Source of the DNA: Io17-Chloro-G2 sp965226915
Lineage (GTDB): Bacteria; Chloroflexota; Dehalococcoidia; Lucifugimonadales; UBA3495
Direction: 5' to 3'
Assembly: GCA_965226915.1 (NCBI GenBank)
Contig: CBDDEJ010000008.1
Span: 124,001 to 188,000, forward strand
DNA: 64,000 bases
Positions 27,378-36,554 of this stretch are shown here, piece after piece (position 1 is the first letter of the stretch; every line of letters begins with the position of its first letter). Under the pieces are notes generated by a model. It did no database searches and had not been told where the DNA came from. It was given only the letters and a program-made list of their open reading frames with translations. Both the position numbers and the translations under genes were made by a program.

Positions 27378-27431
27378 GATTTGCTATAGAATAAAAATCC
27401 GGTTGATCATACTCTTAATGAACATGGTGAG

Positions 27432-28022
27432 GTGGGTGTGGTGAGGAGGCAATTTAGAACCCTGGCTGTGCGGTCATCTCTAATCTTGGCCGCATTGGCA
27501 TTTACAACTTTGGCGACGATGGGCGCCGGTCCCCGGCAAGACGGAGTGCCGCCCCAGCCGTTTTTCCCCGATTCCGTGTCCGGCAGCGTGACCCTCCAGG
27601 GCAAGTCAGGTCCAACAGGCGCCAAACTGGTTGCCTGTATAGATGATTGCAACTCTGTATTTGAAAGCTCCCCGGTGCTGATCGCCGACGATGGATCATT
27701 CAGCGAACTGCTTGTAAATCCGGAGGGCCAGCGGTTGGTGGGACATGAAATCGAATTCTATCTGGTGAACGAATTCGGCAGGATTCGAGCTGCGGAGACC
27801 ATCACCTTTCGGGGCGGTCCGGAGATACATACCGCAGAACTGACATTCTCCCAGCCCATGCCTGTACCCACGCCAACACCAACATTAACCCCCACGGCCG
27901 CTTTGCCGGCGCCGGGAGACCCGGTTGTGGCGGTAATTCCCAGATACGTTCTGATGGCGGGAGCGTTGGTGGTGGCTGCTGGGGTATTCCTGCTGTATCT
28001 GGCCAGGCGGAGAACCATTTAG
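27432..28022 (+). CDS. Exported beta-domain protein with a C-terminal membrane anchor
   Basis: A 196-residue protein with a signal peptide (SSLILAALAFTTLATMGAG), a ~95-residue beta-rich domain (VSGSVTLQGKSGPTGAKLVA to HTAELTF), a Thr-Pro linker (VPTPTPTLTPT) and a C-terminal TM helix ending ARRRTI. The layout matches the two collagen-like proteins upstream, with a proline linker in place of collagen. Two cysteines (CIDDC) could form a disulphide. Several GTG codons (27432, 27438, 27441) compete as starts and none is clearly best. The function is unknown. Confidence 0.65.
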   Translation: MGVVRRQFRTLAVRSSLILAALAFTTLATMGAGPRQDGVPPQPFFPDSVSGSVTLQGKSGPTGAKLVACIDDCNSVFESSPVLIADDGSFSELLVNPEGQRLVGHEIEFYLVNEFGRIRAAETITFRGGPEIHTAELTFSQPMPVPTPTPTLTPTAALPAPGDPVVAVIPRYVLMAGALVVAAGVFLLYLARRRTI

Positions 28023-28047
28023 CGGTTTGCCCGGCAAGTAAGACGAA

Positions 28048-28692
28048 TCAGGAGACGCGGGCCTGGTGAGATAGCAAAACCACCCTGCGGTCCGCGGGCA
28101 AGTTCGCTGCCGTCACCACCAAGCGCGGCTGGGTTTGAACGTCGTCAAGACCCATGCTCCTGAGAAAAACGTCCACGCCTTGAATGGGCAGATCCACGCC
28201 TTCTACGCTGTGGTGCATGGGGATCACGATCTTTGGGTTCAAGTCCTGCATTGCCTGTAGCGCCTGGTCCAATTCCAAAGTGCAACTTCCGCCGGTGGGC
28301 AAAAGCAACACGTCAACGGGCGCCAACTCATCCACCTGTTTGGGCGTTAGAGGCACCACAATATCGCCAAGGTGACAGATGTTGATCCGGTCGATCTCTA
28401 TGGTGTAGGCAACACTACGGTGCTCCATCGGCGTGTCGGGAGGCAAACTGGTCATGACTCCCCGGACTGCCACACCCGAATACTCGTACTCGCCCGGTGC
28501 GTCAAAGACTCTGGGCGATCCGCCCACCTCTGACCAGTTGCGATGGTTGGGATGGGTATTGCTAACTGTGACCACTGTGGCTGGCCGGACATCTGGTCTG
28601 AGCCCCAGCGATCCAGGAAACGGATCGGTTATGACGACCAAATCATCGGCCCGCAACCTAAAACAAGAATGACCGATCCAGGTTATATCCAT
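28048..28692 (-). CDS. MBL-fold metal-dependent hydrolase, UPF0173-like
   Basis: A 214-residue metallo-beta-lactamase-fold protein. It begins MDITWIGHSCFRLRADD, the UPF0173/YtkL start, and carries SNTHPNHRN in place of the classic HxHxDH, CHLGDIV, and IPMHHSVEG. The start at ATG 28692 is set by GGAGGATT just upstream and by homologue starts; the frame runs open further upstream without support. It overlaps the end of bioY by 10 bp, so it is translationally coupled to it. The substrate is unknown. Confidence 0.85.
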   Translation of the reverse strand: MDITWIGHSCFRLRADDLVVITDPFPGSLGLRPDVRPATVVTVSNTHPNHRNWSEVGGSPRVFDAPGEYEYSGVAVRGVMTSLPPDTPMEHRSVAYTIEIDRINICHLGDIVVPLTPKQVDELAPVDVLLLPTGGSCTLELDQALQAMQDLNPKIVIPMHHSVEGVDLPIQGVDVFLRSMGLDDVQTQPRLVVTAANLPADRRVVLLSHQARVS

Positions 28693-29291
28693 AATCCTCC
28701 ACCCCGCCTCCGGTCCAAGGCTGTCCACGCGATGGGGACAACCAAAGACGCGATATATAGCTTCACAAGATCTCCAACTATGAACGGATAAAGTCCGAAT
28801 TCGAGTACCTTGTCGTTTGGCAGGAAAAACGACAGTTGCAGAAGGCCGGGAATGTATAGCACTGCATTGCCCGCCAGCATGGCGAGAATGATCCATACTT
28901 TCCTATCCCACCCGTGCTCGCACAGGTAACCCACCACGAAAGCCGCCGGAATGAAACCTATTATGTAACCACCGGACGCCATATTCCAGAATAATCCCGA
29001 GGTCCCTCCAGCGTAAAAAGGCAGCTGCGTCCCTTCGGCCAGATAAAGGACCATGGCCGCCGCCCCTTTCCAGCTGCCAAGCGTCGCCCCCGCCAGCAGA
29101 ACCGCCAGGGTTTGTCCGGTGATGGGCACAGGCGAAAACGGCAGAGGGATAGAAACCCGGGCCATTAACGCGATAAAAAGGCTAAACCCAATGATCAACG
29201 CCAAATCTCTGGTAATCCGCCGCGCACGGTCGTGTACGGGAATCAGGGCGTCTACGAAGGTTAAGGTTGTGGAACTTGCCTGAGGATGCAA
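28683..29291 (-). CDS. bioY: Biotin transporter substrate-binding subunit BioY
   Basis: A 202-residue integral membrane protein, the S component of an ECF-type biotin importer. About six membrane helices are visible, with the conserved IPLPFSPVPITGQTLAVLLA near residues 48-67 and the BioY stretches GSWKGAAAMVLYLAEG and LFWNMASGGYIIGF. No bioM/bioN genes are adjacent; BioY can use a shared ECF module or work alone at low efficiency. A consensus-like minus-strand promoter with an overlapping palindrome lies ~130 bp upstream. Confidence 0.94.
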   Translation of the reverse strand: MHPQASSTTLTFVDALIPVHDRARRITRDLALIIGFSLFIALMARVSIPLPFSPVPITGQTLAVLLAGATLGSWKGAAAMVLYLAEGTQLPFYAGGTSGLFWNMASGGYIIGFIPAAFVVGYLCEHGWDRKVWIILAMLAGNAVLYIPGLLQLSFFLPNDKVLEFGLYPFIVGDLVKLYIASLVVPIAWTALDRRRGGGLWI

Positions 29292-29418
29292 ATGTGACCT
29301 GGCCGGCGGGCTGGCAGAGCAGCTCGTAAATTAAGCGGAAATTGGCGCCAGGTTTCAATCCTAAAGAATCGATGATTTCATGGTTTTACGGCTGATGTCT
29401 GAGGCTGAAACCGTGGGG
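29292..29418. other. 5' leader between the bioY promoter and bioY
   Basis: Part of a 400-bp divergent gap between bioY and polX. Apart from the minus-strand promoter nearby I see no gene or known RNA element. The remainder to 29691 holds an open frame (29471-29695) with no recognisable protein. Confidence 0.4.
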
Positions 29419-29455
29419 AGTATAATATTTAAGCTGGTGTTAGTCAACGTTTGAC
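29419..29455 (-). promoter_or_regulatory. bioY promoter with overlapping operator-like palindrome
   Basis: On the minus strand TTGACT (29447-29442) and TATACT (29424-29419) are separated by 17 bp. The palindrome GTCAA-CGT-TTGAC at 29443-29455 covers the -35 hexamer, as expected of a repressor site. It does not match the BirA consensus in an obvious way. Confidence 0.6.
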
Positions 29456-29691
29456 ACTAGGAAACGCCCTGTGATAACTTCGATTTACGCTCAGAGATTC
29501 AGTACGCCAATGCTTTCACCAAAAGCAAAGCCCTCGCGGCGCCTCGACATGGCGGCTACCACCCAATACCAGGTCGCTCCAGCCCTCGGACTTTCTCCCT
29601 CCTTGTCCCATAGACCCGGCTCAACAGAGACGGCTAGGGCCTTACCGCAGACTTTTGGCGGGGTTGGTAACCCTGCGCATAGTGCTAACCG

Positions 29692-31482
29692 ATGACAGTC
29701 AGTAACCAAGAAATCGCCCAGCTATTCGAGAACATGGGTGTCCTTCTGGAGATACGGGGAGACACCATTTTCAAGATTCGCGCCTACCAAAGAGCCGCTC
29801 GAACTATTAACGACCTCTCTTTTCCCCTGTCCGGCGCAATAGATGAAGGGGTAGACCTAAAAAAGATCCCCGGCATCGGAAAGGCGATCAACGACAAGAT
29901 CCGGGAATTCAACCAGACAGGCCATGTCTCCTCCTACGACAAGCTTGTGGAAGAGTTGCCCCAAGGCGTCCTGGACCTCATGGACATCCCAGGCATCGGT
30001 CCTAAGACGGCCATGCTCATCGGCAAAGACCTGGGCATCAGTAACATCGAAGGCGTGGAACAAGCGATAGGGGACGGCAGGTTGGCGTCGCTGCCCGGAA
30101 TGGGCCAGAAGGCGGCCGATTCCATCTTGCGTCACATTCAGGCCATCAGCACCAAGGACCAACGGACCCCCATTGGCCAGGCGCTGCCTCTGGCCGAGGA
30201 GATCGCATCCGCGCTGCGCCGGGAATGCCCGGGCATCGTAGAACTATTCCCCGCCGGCAGCCTGCGCCGGTGGGAAGAGACCATCGGCGACATCGACCTA
30301 CTGGGCGCCGCTTCCTCCCCAGGAGATGCCGCTAACGCATTGGTTTCCCTTCCAACCATCAGAGAGGTGCTGGTGCATGGCGACAAAAAGACCAGCGTCG
30401 TCGTTGAACCCGGAATCCAGGTCGACCTGCGCTTCGGGGAAGCGTCTTCCTTCGGCGCCATGTTGCAATACTTCACCGGCAGCCAGCAACACAACATTCG
30501 CCTGCGCGATTACGCTAACCGAATGGGCTTATCCCTGAACGAATACGGCATCACCAACCGGGAAACGGGCATAGTCGAAGAATTCCCGACGGAGGAGGCA
30601 TTCTACGCCAGATTGGGGTTGCCCTATATAACGCCTGAATTGCGCACCGGGGTTTGGGAACTGGACGCCGCTCTGGAAAACAGGCTGCCGAATCTGGTGG
30701 AAGCTTCACATTTAAATGGCGATCTTCACCTGCACAGCGAGTGGAGCGACGGCAATGATCCAATAGAAAAAATGGTGGAAGCCGCTGTGGCCCAGGGCTA
30801 CCAATACATGGCCCTAACCGACCATTCCGCTGGATTGGGGGTGGCCAACGGTTTGAGCCCCGAGCGTTTGGAGCAGCAGATCGCCGTTCTTAGATCCATG
30901 CAAAACGGCTGCCCGATCGCCATCCTCTGCGGTTCCGAAGTAGATATTCGCGCTGATGGGCGCATGGACTACCCGGACGACATACTTGCTAAATTAGACG
31001 TGGTGGTGGCTTCCATCCATTCGGCCATGGGCCAAGACAGCGCCACCATGACCCAAAGGATCATCGCGGCCATGCGCCATCCGTCGGTGACCATCATCGG
31101 CCACCTGTCCACCCGTCTCCTGGGGCAGCGCCCGCCGACGGAATTCGACCTGGAAGCCGTGCTCCACGCCGCCAGGGAAACTGGCACGGCATTGGAGATC
31201 AACGCCTCTCCTGAGCGGCTTGATCTAAAAGACACCCACGCCTACCGCGCCAGGGAACTGGGCGTGCCGTTGGTAATCAATACAGACTCGCATGATCATG
31301 CCCATCTGGACAAAAAGAGGTACGGCGTCGCAGTGGCGCGACGGGCATGGTGCGAACCGCGGCACATCCTGAATACGTTTTCCCGGGATCAGTTCCTGGA
31401 ATTTATCCGAACCCCCAAGCCGGACCGGCTCAAGGTGTTCGACATTCAACGTCTTTCTCTCTCTCTGGGCGGCCAGGCATGA
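29692..31482 (+). CDS. polX: DNA polymerase X family with PHP nuclease domain
   Basis: A 596-residue bacterial PolX used in gap filling and base-excision repair. In order it has an N-terminal helical 8-kDa-like domain, two helix-hairpin-helix motifs (KKIPGIGKAINDKI and DIPGIGPKTAMLI), the nucleotidyltransferase motif GSLRRWEETIGDIDLL near residue 187, and a C-terminal PHP domain (GDLHLHSEWSDG near 343, ALTDHSAGLG, GSEVDI, NTDSHDHAHLD) that gives 3'-5' exonuclease activity. Full length. The stop overlaps the next gene's start. Confidence 0.95.
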   Translation: MTVSNQEIAQLFENMGVLLEIRGDTIFKIRAYQRAARTINDLSFPLSGAIDEGVDLKKIPGIGKAINDKIREFNQTGHVSSYDKLVEELPQGVLDLMDIPGIGPKTAMLIGKDLGISNIEGVEQAIGDGRLASLPGMGQKAADSILRHIQAISTKDQRTPIGQALPLAEEIASALRRECPGIVELFPAGSLRRWEETIGDIDLLGAASSPGDAANALVSLPTIREVLVHGDKKTSVVVEPGIQVDLRFGEASSFGAMLQYFTGSQQHNIRLRDYANRMGLSLNEYGITNRETGIVEEFPTEEAFYARLGLPYITPELRTGVWELDAALENRLPNLVEASHLNGDLHLHSEWSDGNDPIEKMVEAAVAQGYQYMALTDHSAGLGVANGLSPERLEQQIAVLRSMQNGCPIAILCGSEVDIRADGRMDYPDDILAKLDVVVASIHSAMGQDSATMTQRIIAAMRHPSVTIIGHLSTRLLGQRPPTEFDLEAVLHAARETGTALEINASPERLDLKDTHAYRARELGVPLVINTDSHDHAHLDKKRYGVAVARRAWCEPRHILNTFSRDQFLEFIRTPKPDRLKVFDIQRLSLSLGGQA

Positions 31483-32222
31483 GCCAGTCCCAAGCGGTTT
31501 TCGAAGGCGGACCCACCAGCGGCCTAGCGGCCCAACCGTCCGAGGCGTTGCGGCACATCAAGCAGGCGTTGCTCGAAGGCAGGCCTTGGCACGAGGTAAT
31601 GCTGGAAGCAATGGGGCTATGGACTCTTCCTCGGGAGGTTCACGAGGATCGCACCTACCAGTACCTCATCGGTGGAGAGGCGTTCGATTGGGTTTTGTTG
31701 GCAGAACGCCTTTGCGTCGAGTTGGAGCCGGCTATATCTAGCGATGAAAAGGAAAGGATGCTTTTCAATGGCCGCCTTCCCGAGTCGGTCACGCTGGAGC
31801 TTTTCCGGGATTCTCTTGGCGTGAACAAATACAGGGGTTATCTAAACTTTTGGTATGGCGTCGTCGTGGAAGAGGCCCTGCAACTCGCCGTGGAAGAAGA
31901 AGTGAGAAAAAGGCAGATGGCCCGCTGCTATCCCGACAGCGAAGACTTGGTTGAGGACGCCTTCAACCACATTTACAACGCCACCCGGACCGACATGATG
32001 GAAGAGTTTCGACGCCAAGCCAAAATATCGATGCGCAGGGCTCTCACGTTGACAGAAGTAAAAGAATTCACATACTGGCTGCACAAACACCGTCTAACAA
32101 TATGGGACCCGGCCAGGGTGGCCAGCGACACCACCAAGGGAACCAGGCGCCTTGCCCTGCTGCAGCAAACAAGCCAGGGAGGCCAGAACCTCAATTTAGT
32201 GTATGCCGAGGCCTCAGCCTGA
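31479..32222 (+). CDS. Hypothetical protein coupled to polX
   Basis: A 247-residue soluble protein starting at ATG 31479, which overlaps the polX stop by ATGA. It is rich in charged helices (VEEALQLAVEEEVRKRQMAR, EEFRRQAKISMRRALT) with no membrane segment and no motif I recognise. Close coupling to polX could mean a related DNA-repair role, but that rests only on position. Confidence 0.7.
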   Translation: MSQSQAVFEGGPTSGLAAQPSEALRHIKQALLEGRPWHEVMLEAMGLWTLPREVHEDRTYQYLIGGEAFDWVLLAERLCVELEPAISSDEKERMLFNGRLPESVTLELFRDSLGVNKYRGYLNFWYGVVVEEALQLAVEEEVRKRQMARCYPDSEDLVEDAFNHIYNATRTDMMEEFRRQAKISMRRALTLTEVKEFTYWLHKHRLTIWDPARVASDTTKGTRRLALLQQTSQGGQNLNLVYAEASA

Positions 32223-32358
32223 CCAGTCTGCGTTCTACACAACGGATTGCGTGGCGGCCACGAATCCGGACCGCACCGCTCTTCACGCAATCCCGTCCAT
32301 AAAAAAACTGGGCTCCCCACGCCACGCCCATCTAATCGCTGAGGCTTAACACCCGAAT

Positions 32359-34101
32359 ATGGAGAGAAACCAGGTATTTAGACTCGTAAAGTACATCTGG
32401 CCGCATTGGTTCCTGCTTCCCCCAGTTCTGTTCTGCATGATCAGCGCCACCCTGCTCAGCCTGGCCCCACCCTGGTTGATGGGCGTGGTTCTTATAGACC
32501 GGGTGATCCTATCTCAAGAATCATCATTACTGCCATGGGTGGTCTTGGGTGTGCTGGCGTCGGTGATCCTGAGGCAGGTCTTCGATTTCGCCCAGCGCTA
32601 TTTGCTGGCGTTGTTGAGCCAGCGGGCGATACACCAACTGCGATGCGACCTATACCTCCACCTGGAACAGCTTCCCCTGAGCTATTTCAGCCGGACTCCG
32701 GTGGGCGATTTGGTCTCCCGCCAGGTGAACGACGCAGATTCCTTGGAGGACGGGCTCCAGGCGCTGGTCACCGAGGCGGGCGTTCACCTGATATTGATGC
32801 TGGGCACTCTAGGCCTCCTTTTTTCGCTGAACGCCAAACTGACGCTTTACATCCTCCCGTTCATGTTCTTGCTGGGAGTGACGATGCATATCTTCCGGAG
32901 GGTCGTACGCGGGTCGTCCCTGAACGTAAGGCAACGGCTGGGACAGCTTTCGACCCTGGTGACGGAGACCCTCTCTGGAATCGGCGTTGTCAAAGCCTTC
33001 AGCATGGAGCGTGCGGAGCTTAACCGTTTCAGCGGACTTTCGGTAAACATACTTCGGGCCAATCTAAACCTGGCCCGGCTGGAAGGCTTCTACAGCACCT
33101 CGGTGGAGTTGATCCTGATATCCGGAACGGTGCTGGTAGTATGGCTGGCCGCTCCTCAGGTGATAGCGGAGCAAATGACCCTGGGCGCCCTGGTAGCCTA
33201 TCTGAGCTACCTGACCAGGTTCTACGACCCGCTAAAAGGCCTGAGCCGAGCCAATTTCCAGATTCAGCGATCGGTCGGGGCCGCCACCAGGATCTTCGCC
33301 GTGCTGGATTCACCGGCTGAAACCACCGAAGACCCCACCGGCATTTTGTTGCCCAGGACTCCGGGCAAGGTGACATTCGAGAACGTCGACTTTGCCTACG
33401 ATCCAGAGAGACCGGTCCTCAACGGATTCTCTCTAGAGATACAACCTGGAGAAGTGGTGGCCTTGGTGGGGACCAGCGGGGCGGGAAAAACCACATTGAT
33501 CAACCTTCTATTGCGGTTCTATACCCCCACGGCAGGCCGGGTCTTGCTGGACGGCATCCCCCTGGACACGCTGGACGTCCAATCCCTGCGAAGCCAGATA
33601 TCCCTGGTTTCACAGGACCCCTTTCTGTTCTCCACCACCGTCAGGGAAAACATCCTGTACGGCGACCCTCAGGCGGAACACGCCCAGGTGGAACAAGCGG
33701 CCAAAAACGCCAACATCCACGACTTTATCGTCTCCCTGCCCCAAGGGTACGAAACGCTGGTTGGGCAGCGCGGGGTGGCCCTGTCCGGCGGCCAGCGCCA
33801 AAGGATATCCCTAGCCCGCGCCTTTCTGAAAGATTCTCCGGTCCTGCTGCTGGACGAAGCTACTACCAGCGTGGATTCCGAGGCCGAGGCCTTGATTCAA
33901 GACGCACTTGAGCAACTGACCGAAGGCCGCACCACCCTGATAATCGCCCACCGCCTGTCGTCTCTCCACCGGGCCCAAAGAATCATCATCCTCGAAAATG
34001 GCCGCATCACCGAAGAAGGCAACCACCAATCACTGCTGGCCCGCCCCAGCCTCTACCGCAAGCTCTACGACCTGCAAACCCTGGACCAGCCAGCGCCGTA
34101 G
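32359..34101 (+). CDS. ABC transporter, fused permease and ATPase (exporter type)
   Basis: A 580-residue half-transporter of the MsbA/LmrA type that would act as a dimer to export lipids, drugs or peptides. The first ~310 residues hold six membrane helices and the coupling-helix stretch SYFSRTPVGDLVSRQVNDAD. The ATPase domain has Walker A GTSGAGKTT (~372), Q-loop SLVSQDPFLF, signature ALSGGQRQR (~480), Walker B VLLLDEATT and the H-loop IIAHRL. The substrate is unknown. Confidence 0.94.
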   Translation: MERNQVFRLVKYIWPHWFLLPPVLFCMISATLLSLAPPWLMGVVLIDRVILSQESSLLPWVVLGVLASVILRQVFDFAQRYLLALLSQRAIHQLRCDLYLHLEQLPLSYFSRTPVGDLVSRQVNDADSLEDGLQALVTEAGVHLILMLGTLGLLFSLNAKLTLYILPFMFLLGVTMHIFRRVVRGSSLNVRQRLGQLSTLVTETLSGIGVVKAFSMERAELNRFSGLSVNILRANLNLARLEGFYSTSVELILISGTVLVVWLAAPQVIAEQMTLGALVAYLSYLTRFYDPLKGLSRANFQIQRSVGAATRIFAVLDSPAETTEDPTGILLPRTPGKVTFENVDFAYDPERPVLNGFSLEIQPGEVVALVGTSGAGKTTLINLLLRFYTPTAGRVLLDGIPLDTLDVQSLRSQISLVSQDPFLFSTTVRENILYGDPQAEHAQVEQAAKNANIHDFIVSLPQGYETLVGQRGVALSGGQRQRISLARAFLKDSPVLLLDEATTSVDSEAEALIQDALEQLTEGRTTLIIAHRLSSLHRAQRIIILENGRITEEGNHQSLLARPSLYRKLYDLQTLDQPAP

Positions 34102-35714
34102 ATCGACCCGACACCCCTTCCTGCCACCCTGCTTAATCGCCTCATCGCGGGGCCCTTCTTTAGTTGCATTTGAGGGCGCATCACAGCGCTTCTGCACCCT
34201 TCCGGGTCACCGACTCATCAGAATTAACGGTTGGGCGCCCGTGTGTGCTAGCCGTCATGGTTTAGCCCTTAACCGCAAAAACGCCGGCCGCCGCTCAAAC
34301 TCCGGCGGGCGTCAAATCATTCCGATAAATTGGCCGCAATCCACACGCCGGCAGGCTTGCTTTGCCATGCCGCGGCCGGAGGATGCGAAATTCCAGGAGG
34401 TAAACCCGGTGAAACTCTTACCCAGATTGAGCAAGACGGGGTTGGCCGTCATCGTAGGGACGATAGCCCTGGCGGCAGTGGCCTGCACCAGCGCGGACCC
34501 TACTCCCACTACCGCCCCCACACCCCAGCCAACGGCAACCCAAGTGGCCGCTGAGACACCTACTGCAACCGTGACCCCCGTTACGCCTCCAGTGACCGGC
34601 AGCGGAATCATAGGCGGAGACCCCGAATTCAACGCGGCCGCACTGGTGTGGCAGGGCTACTGGCTTTCTAGAGACCAATTCGGGCCCTTAGTCATGGCCT
34701 CTGGAATGGGAGTCCCGTTTCAGCCCCCCATGGAGATGATGGCCCAGGCGATGCAAATGGTGGCTCAGAACCCCGACGACCCTCTAACGGTTCCCCAAAA
34801 TATGATTCCATTACAAGCAATGTTCGCCTCGGGGAGCCCAAACATGGTCAACGATCCACGCGATTTCGGACCATTGGACCTGGAAGGCTTACGGCTGGAC
34901 CCGGCTAGTTTCGATGAGACCGTTCGCGTCCGGGCCCAAGCGGAGACCATGTTGAAGCTGAGTCAGTGGGCCCATAATTTCGCCAATGAAAAATTTGGCG
35001 CCCCAACCGACGACTTCGGCGCTCTCCAACGCTTCATCGGAGTAATGATGAATATGCTCTCGCAGGTCCAGGGCAAATACGCCATGGAGAATCTGCTGAA
35101 CATGGATGACGGGTTGTACCGCGATTCCGACGGGCGCCTGGACTACACCGCCAACTGGGTTATGTTGCACACCCTATCCGACATCTCCCTGCTCACCGGC
35201 GATTCCGGCGGGCGTTACGCCAATCCCGACATGCATCCCATGTTCGAGCAGGCGGCGACCGGGTTGTTCAAGGCCTTGGAGGCCCGAGAGCCCGAGTCGG
35301 CCAAAGAATCGGCCGCCGCCATTCGCGCGCTGACCTACCGTGCCTCGACCGCGGACGATCCCGCCGTTTCTCAATCCGCACTGGCCAAGGCTAATACCGT
35401 CGCGGACGCCAACCTGGTTGGCCTCGTTTCCGAGGACGTGGTGGATCAGGCCGCGGCCATGGCCGGTCTTCTATCCATCGCCACCGCCCAACCCGGCGGC
35501 GAACACCGCCAAGCGGCCGATGTTGTCTTCCAAGCCATGGCCGATGACTTCGACCCCTCCATCGGCATTTTCAACTCCAAAAACGTCTACAACGTGGATG
35601 ATGTCGCCTGGATCATCGGAGGGTTGAACTCCCTGGTCCAGCAGGGCAGCAGCGACACCAGGGCAGCTGGCTCAGACATGCTTCTGGCTTTCTATGAGGC
35701 AACCATCAGCCTAG

Positions 35715-35859
35715 TACTACAACGACGTGTTATCCTACAAGGTAACTCGTGGGCGGATTTTGAAGCTGGCAACGAACGAGTGCGAGTCTCCCATGATGAA
35801 CGGTCCGTAGCTGAAGAAGAAGACCTGAGCGTGTTTTCTCATAACGCGTCGTTGTAGTA
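35715..35859. mobile_element. 145-bp MITE with IS701-type ends (element A)
   Basis: Ends are the same 13-bp inverted repeats as the full IS (TACTACAACGACG at 35715-35727 and its complement at 35847-35859), flanked by CTAG at 35711 and 35860. The interior does not resemble the transposase gene, so it is a MITE mobilised in trans rather than a simple deletion. It lies head-to-tail with element B, sharing the middle CTAG. Confidence 0.88.
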
Positions 35860-35863
35860 CTAG

Positions 35864-36034
35864 AAGTCTGGCCGGAAAGCCATTGGCCGGGTTTCGCGCT
35901 ACGCCAGACAGACGTATTATAGTCTAATGTGGCATGATAGTGTCTGTAATACGGTTCAAGAACCCACTGTTACATCGATAATCGTCGCTAAGAAAACGGC
36001 AGCACGGAGAGAATCGGGGTTTCCGTCCGAGTTT
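35864..36034 (-). mobile_element. 171-bp CTAG-flanked element B, copy 2
   Basis: The inverted copy of 19995-20165, same length and about 95% identical by eye. Bounded by CTAG at 35860-35863 and 36035-36038. In both loci the same end of B faces the IS701-type unit. Confidence 0.85.
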
Positions 36035-36367
36035 CTAGGAGGAATGCAGCTGTCGGCGCCTCCCGGGAAGAACGGTGTGATGGCGGGAGAGTTTGAGAAA
36101 GACCTGCCCAGCGCGATCTATTATCGCCCCGTCAACGCCCCTCCTCCTCCCATGGTAGGCAAGTTGCCGGCGCCGGCCGAAGAGATAACCTGGGACGGCT
36201 CAACTTGACAGGTTACCAGCGACCGGTTGGTGACGGCGGGTGCCATGCACCTGGCCAACGAGTTGAATTGGCTTGGGCCTCACCTTGGTTCAATCCCGTT
36301 CCCGCCCCAAAACCCTTAGGGTAACGGCAAAGACGGCGCAAAACCGTCCCGGCGGCTATGACGTATA

Positions 36368-36393
36368 TAAGGGCGCACAGTAGTGCGCCTTTA
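36368..36393 (+). terminator. Hairpin terminator upstream of the S1 gene
   Basis: An 11-bp stem with one G-T pair (TAAGGGCGCAC with GTGCGCCTTTA), a 4-nt loop and a following TCTTTT run. It probably ends transcripts coming from the lipoprotein pseudogene. Confidence 0.65.
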
Positions 36394-36554
36394 TCTTTTC
36401 CCGGCGCCCGGGCTTTTGTCGTAAACGCGGCCCGCCAACCGTTGAACCTGGTGCGGCGCAGGTCTAGAATTACCCATCAGTGGCGCCATTACCACACAGG
36501 CAATCCACCGGCAATCCATAGCTGTAAACGGATCCCCTCAGGTGTGAAGTCGCG

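Larger units (their letters stand above)
34409..36319 (+). pseudogene. Lipoprotein gene broken by two tandem elements and a stop codon
   Basis: Starts at GTG 34409 with AGGAGG upstream and encodes a lipoprotein (KTGLAVIVGTIALAAVACTS, lipobox Cys near 29) with a Thr-Pro linker and a ~380-residue helical domain of no recognised family. Coding runs to CTA at 35711 (FYEATIS) and is interrupted by 324 bp. Deleting 35715-36038 gives YEATISLGGMQLSAPPGK in frame. The frame then meets TGA at 36206-36208 after WDGST and would otherwise continue QVTSDRLVTAGAMHLANEL to TAG at 36317, so a Trp-to-stop change is likely. It is unlikely to make a full protein. Confidence 0.88.

Noticed and set aside
36206..36208. 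In-frame TGA as a second selenocysteine codon
   Set aside because: No Cys or redox motif surrounds it and the gene is already disrupted. A Trp-to-stop change is simpler.
36278..36312. tRNA-like 3' end (GGTTCAATCCCGTTCCCGCC)
   Set aside because: The T-stem does not pair and no acceptor or anticodon stem could be built. The stretch reads as the tail of the lipoprotein pseudogene.
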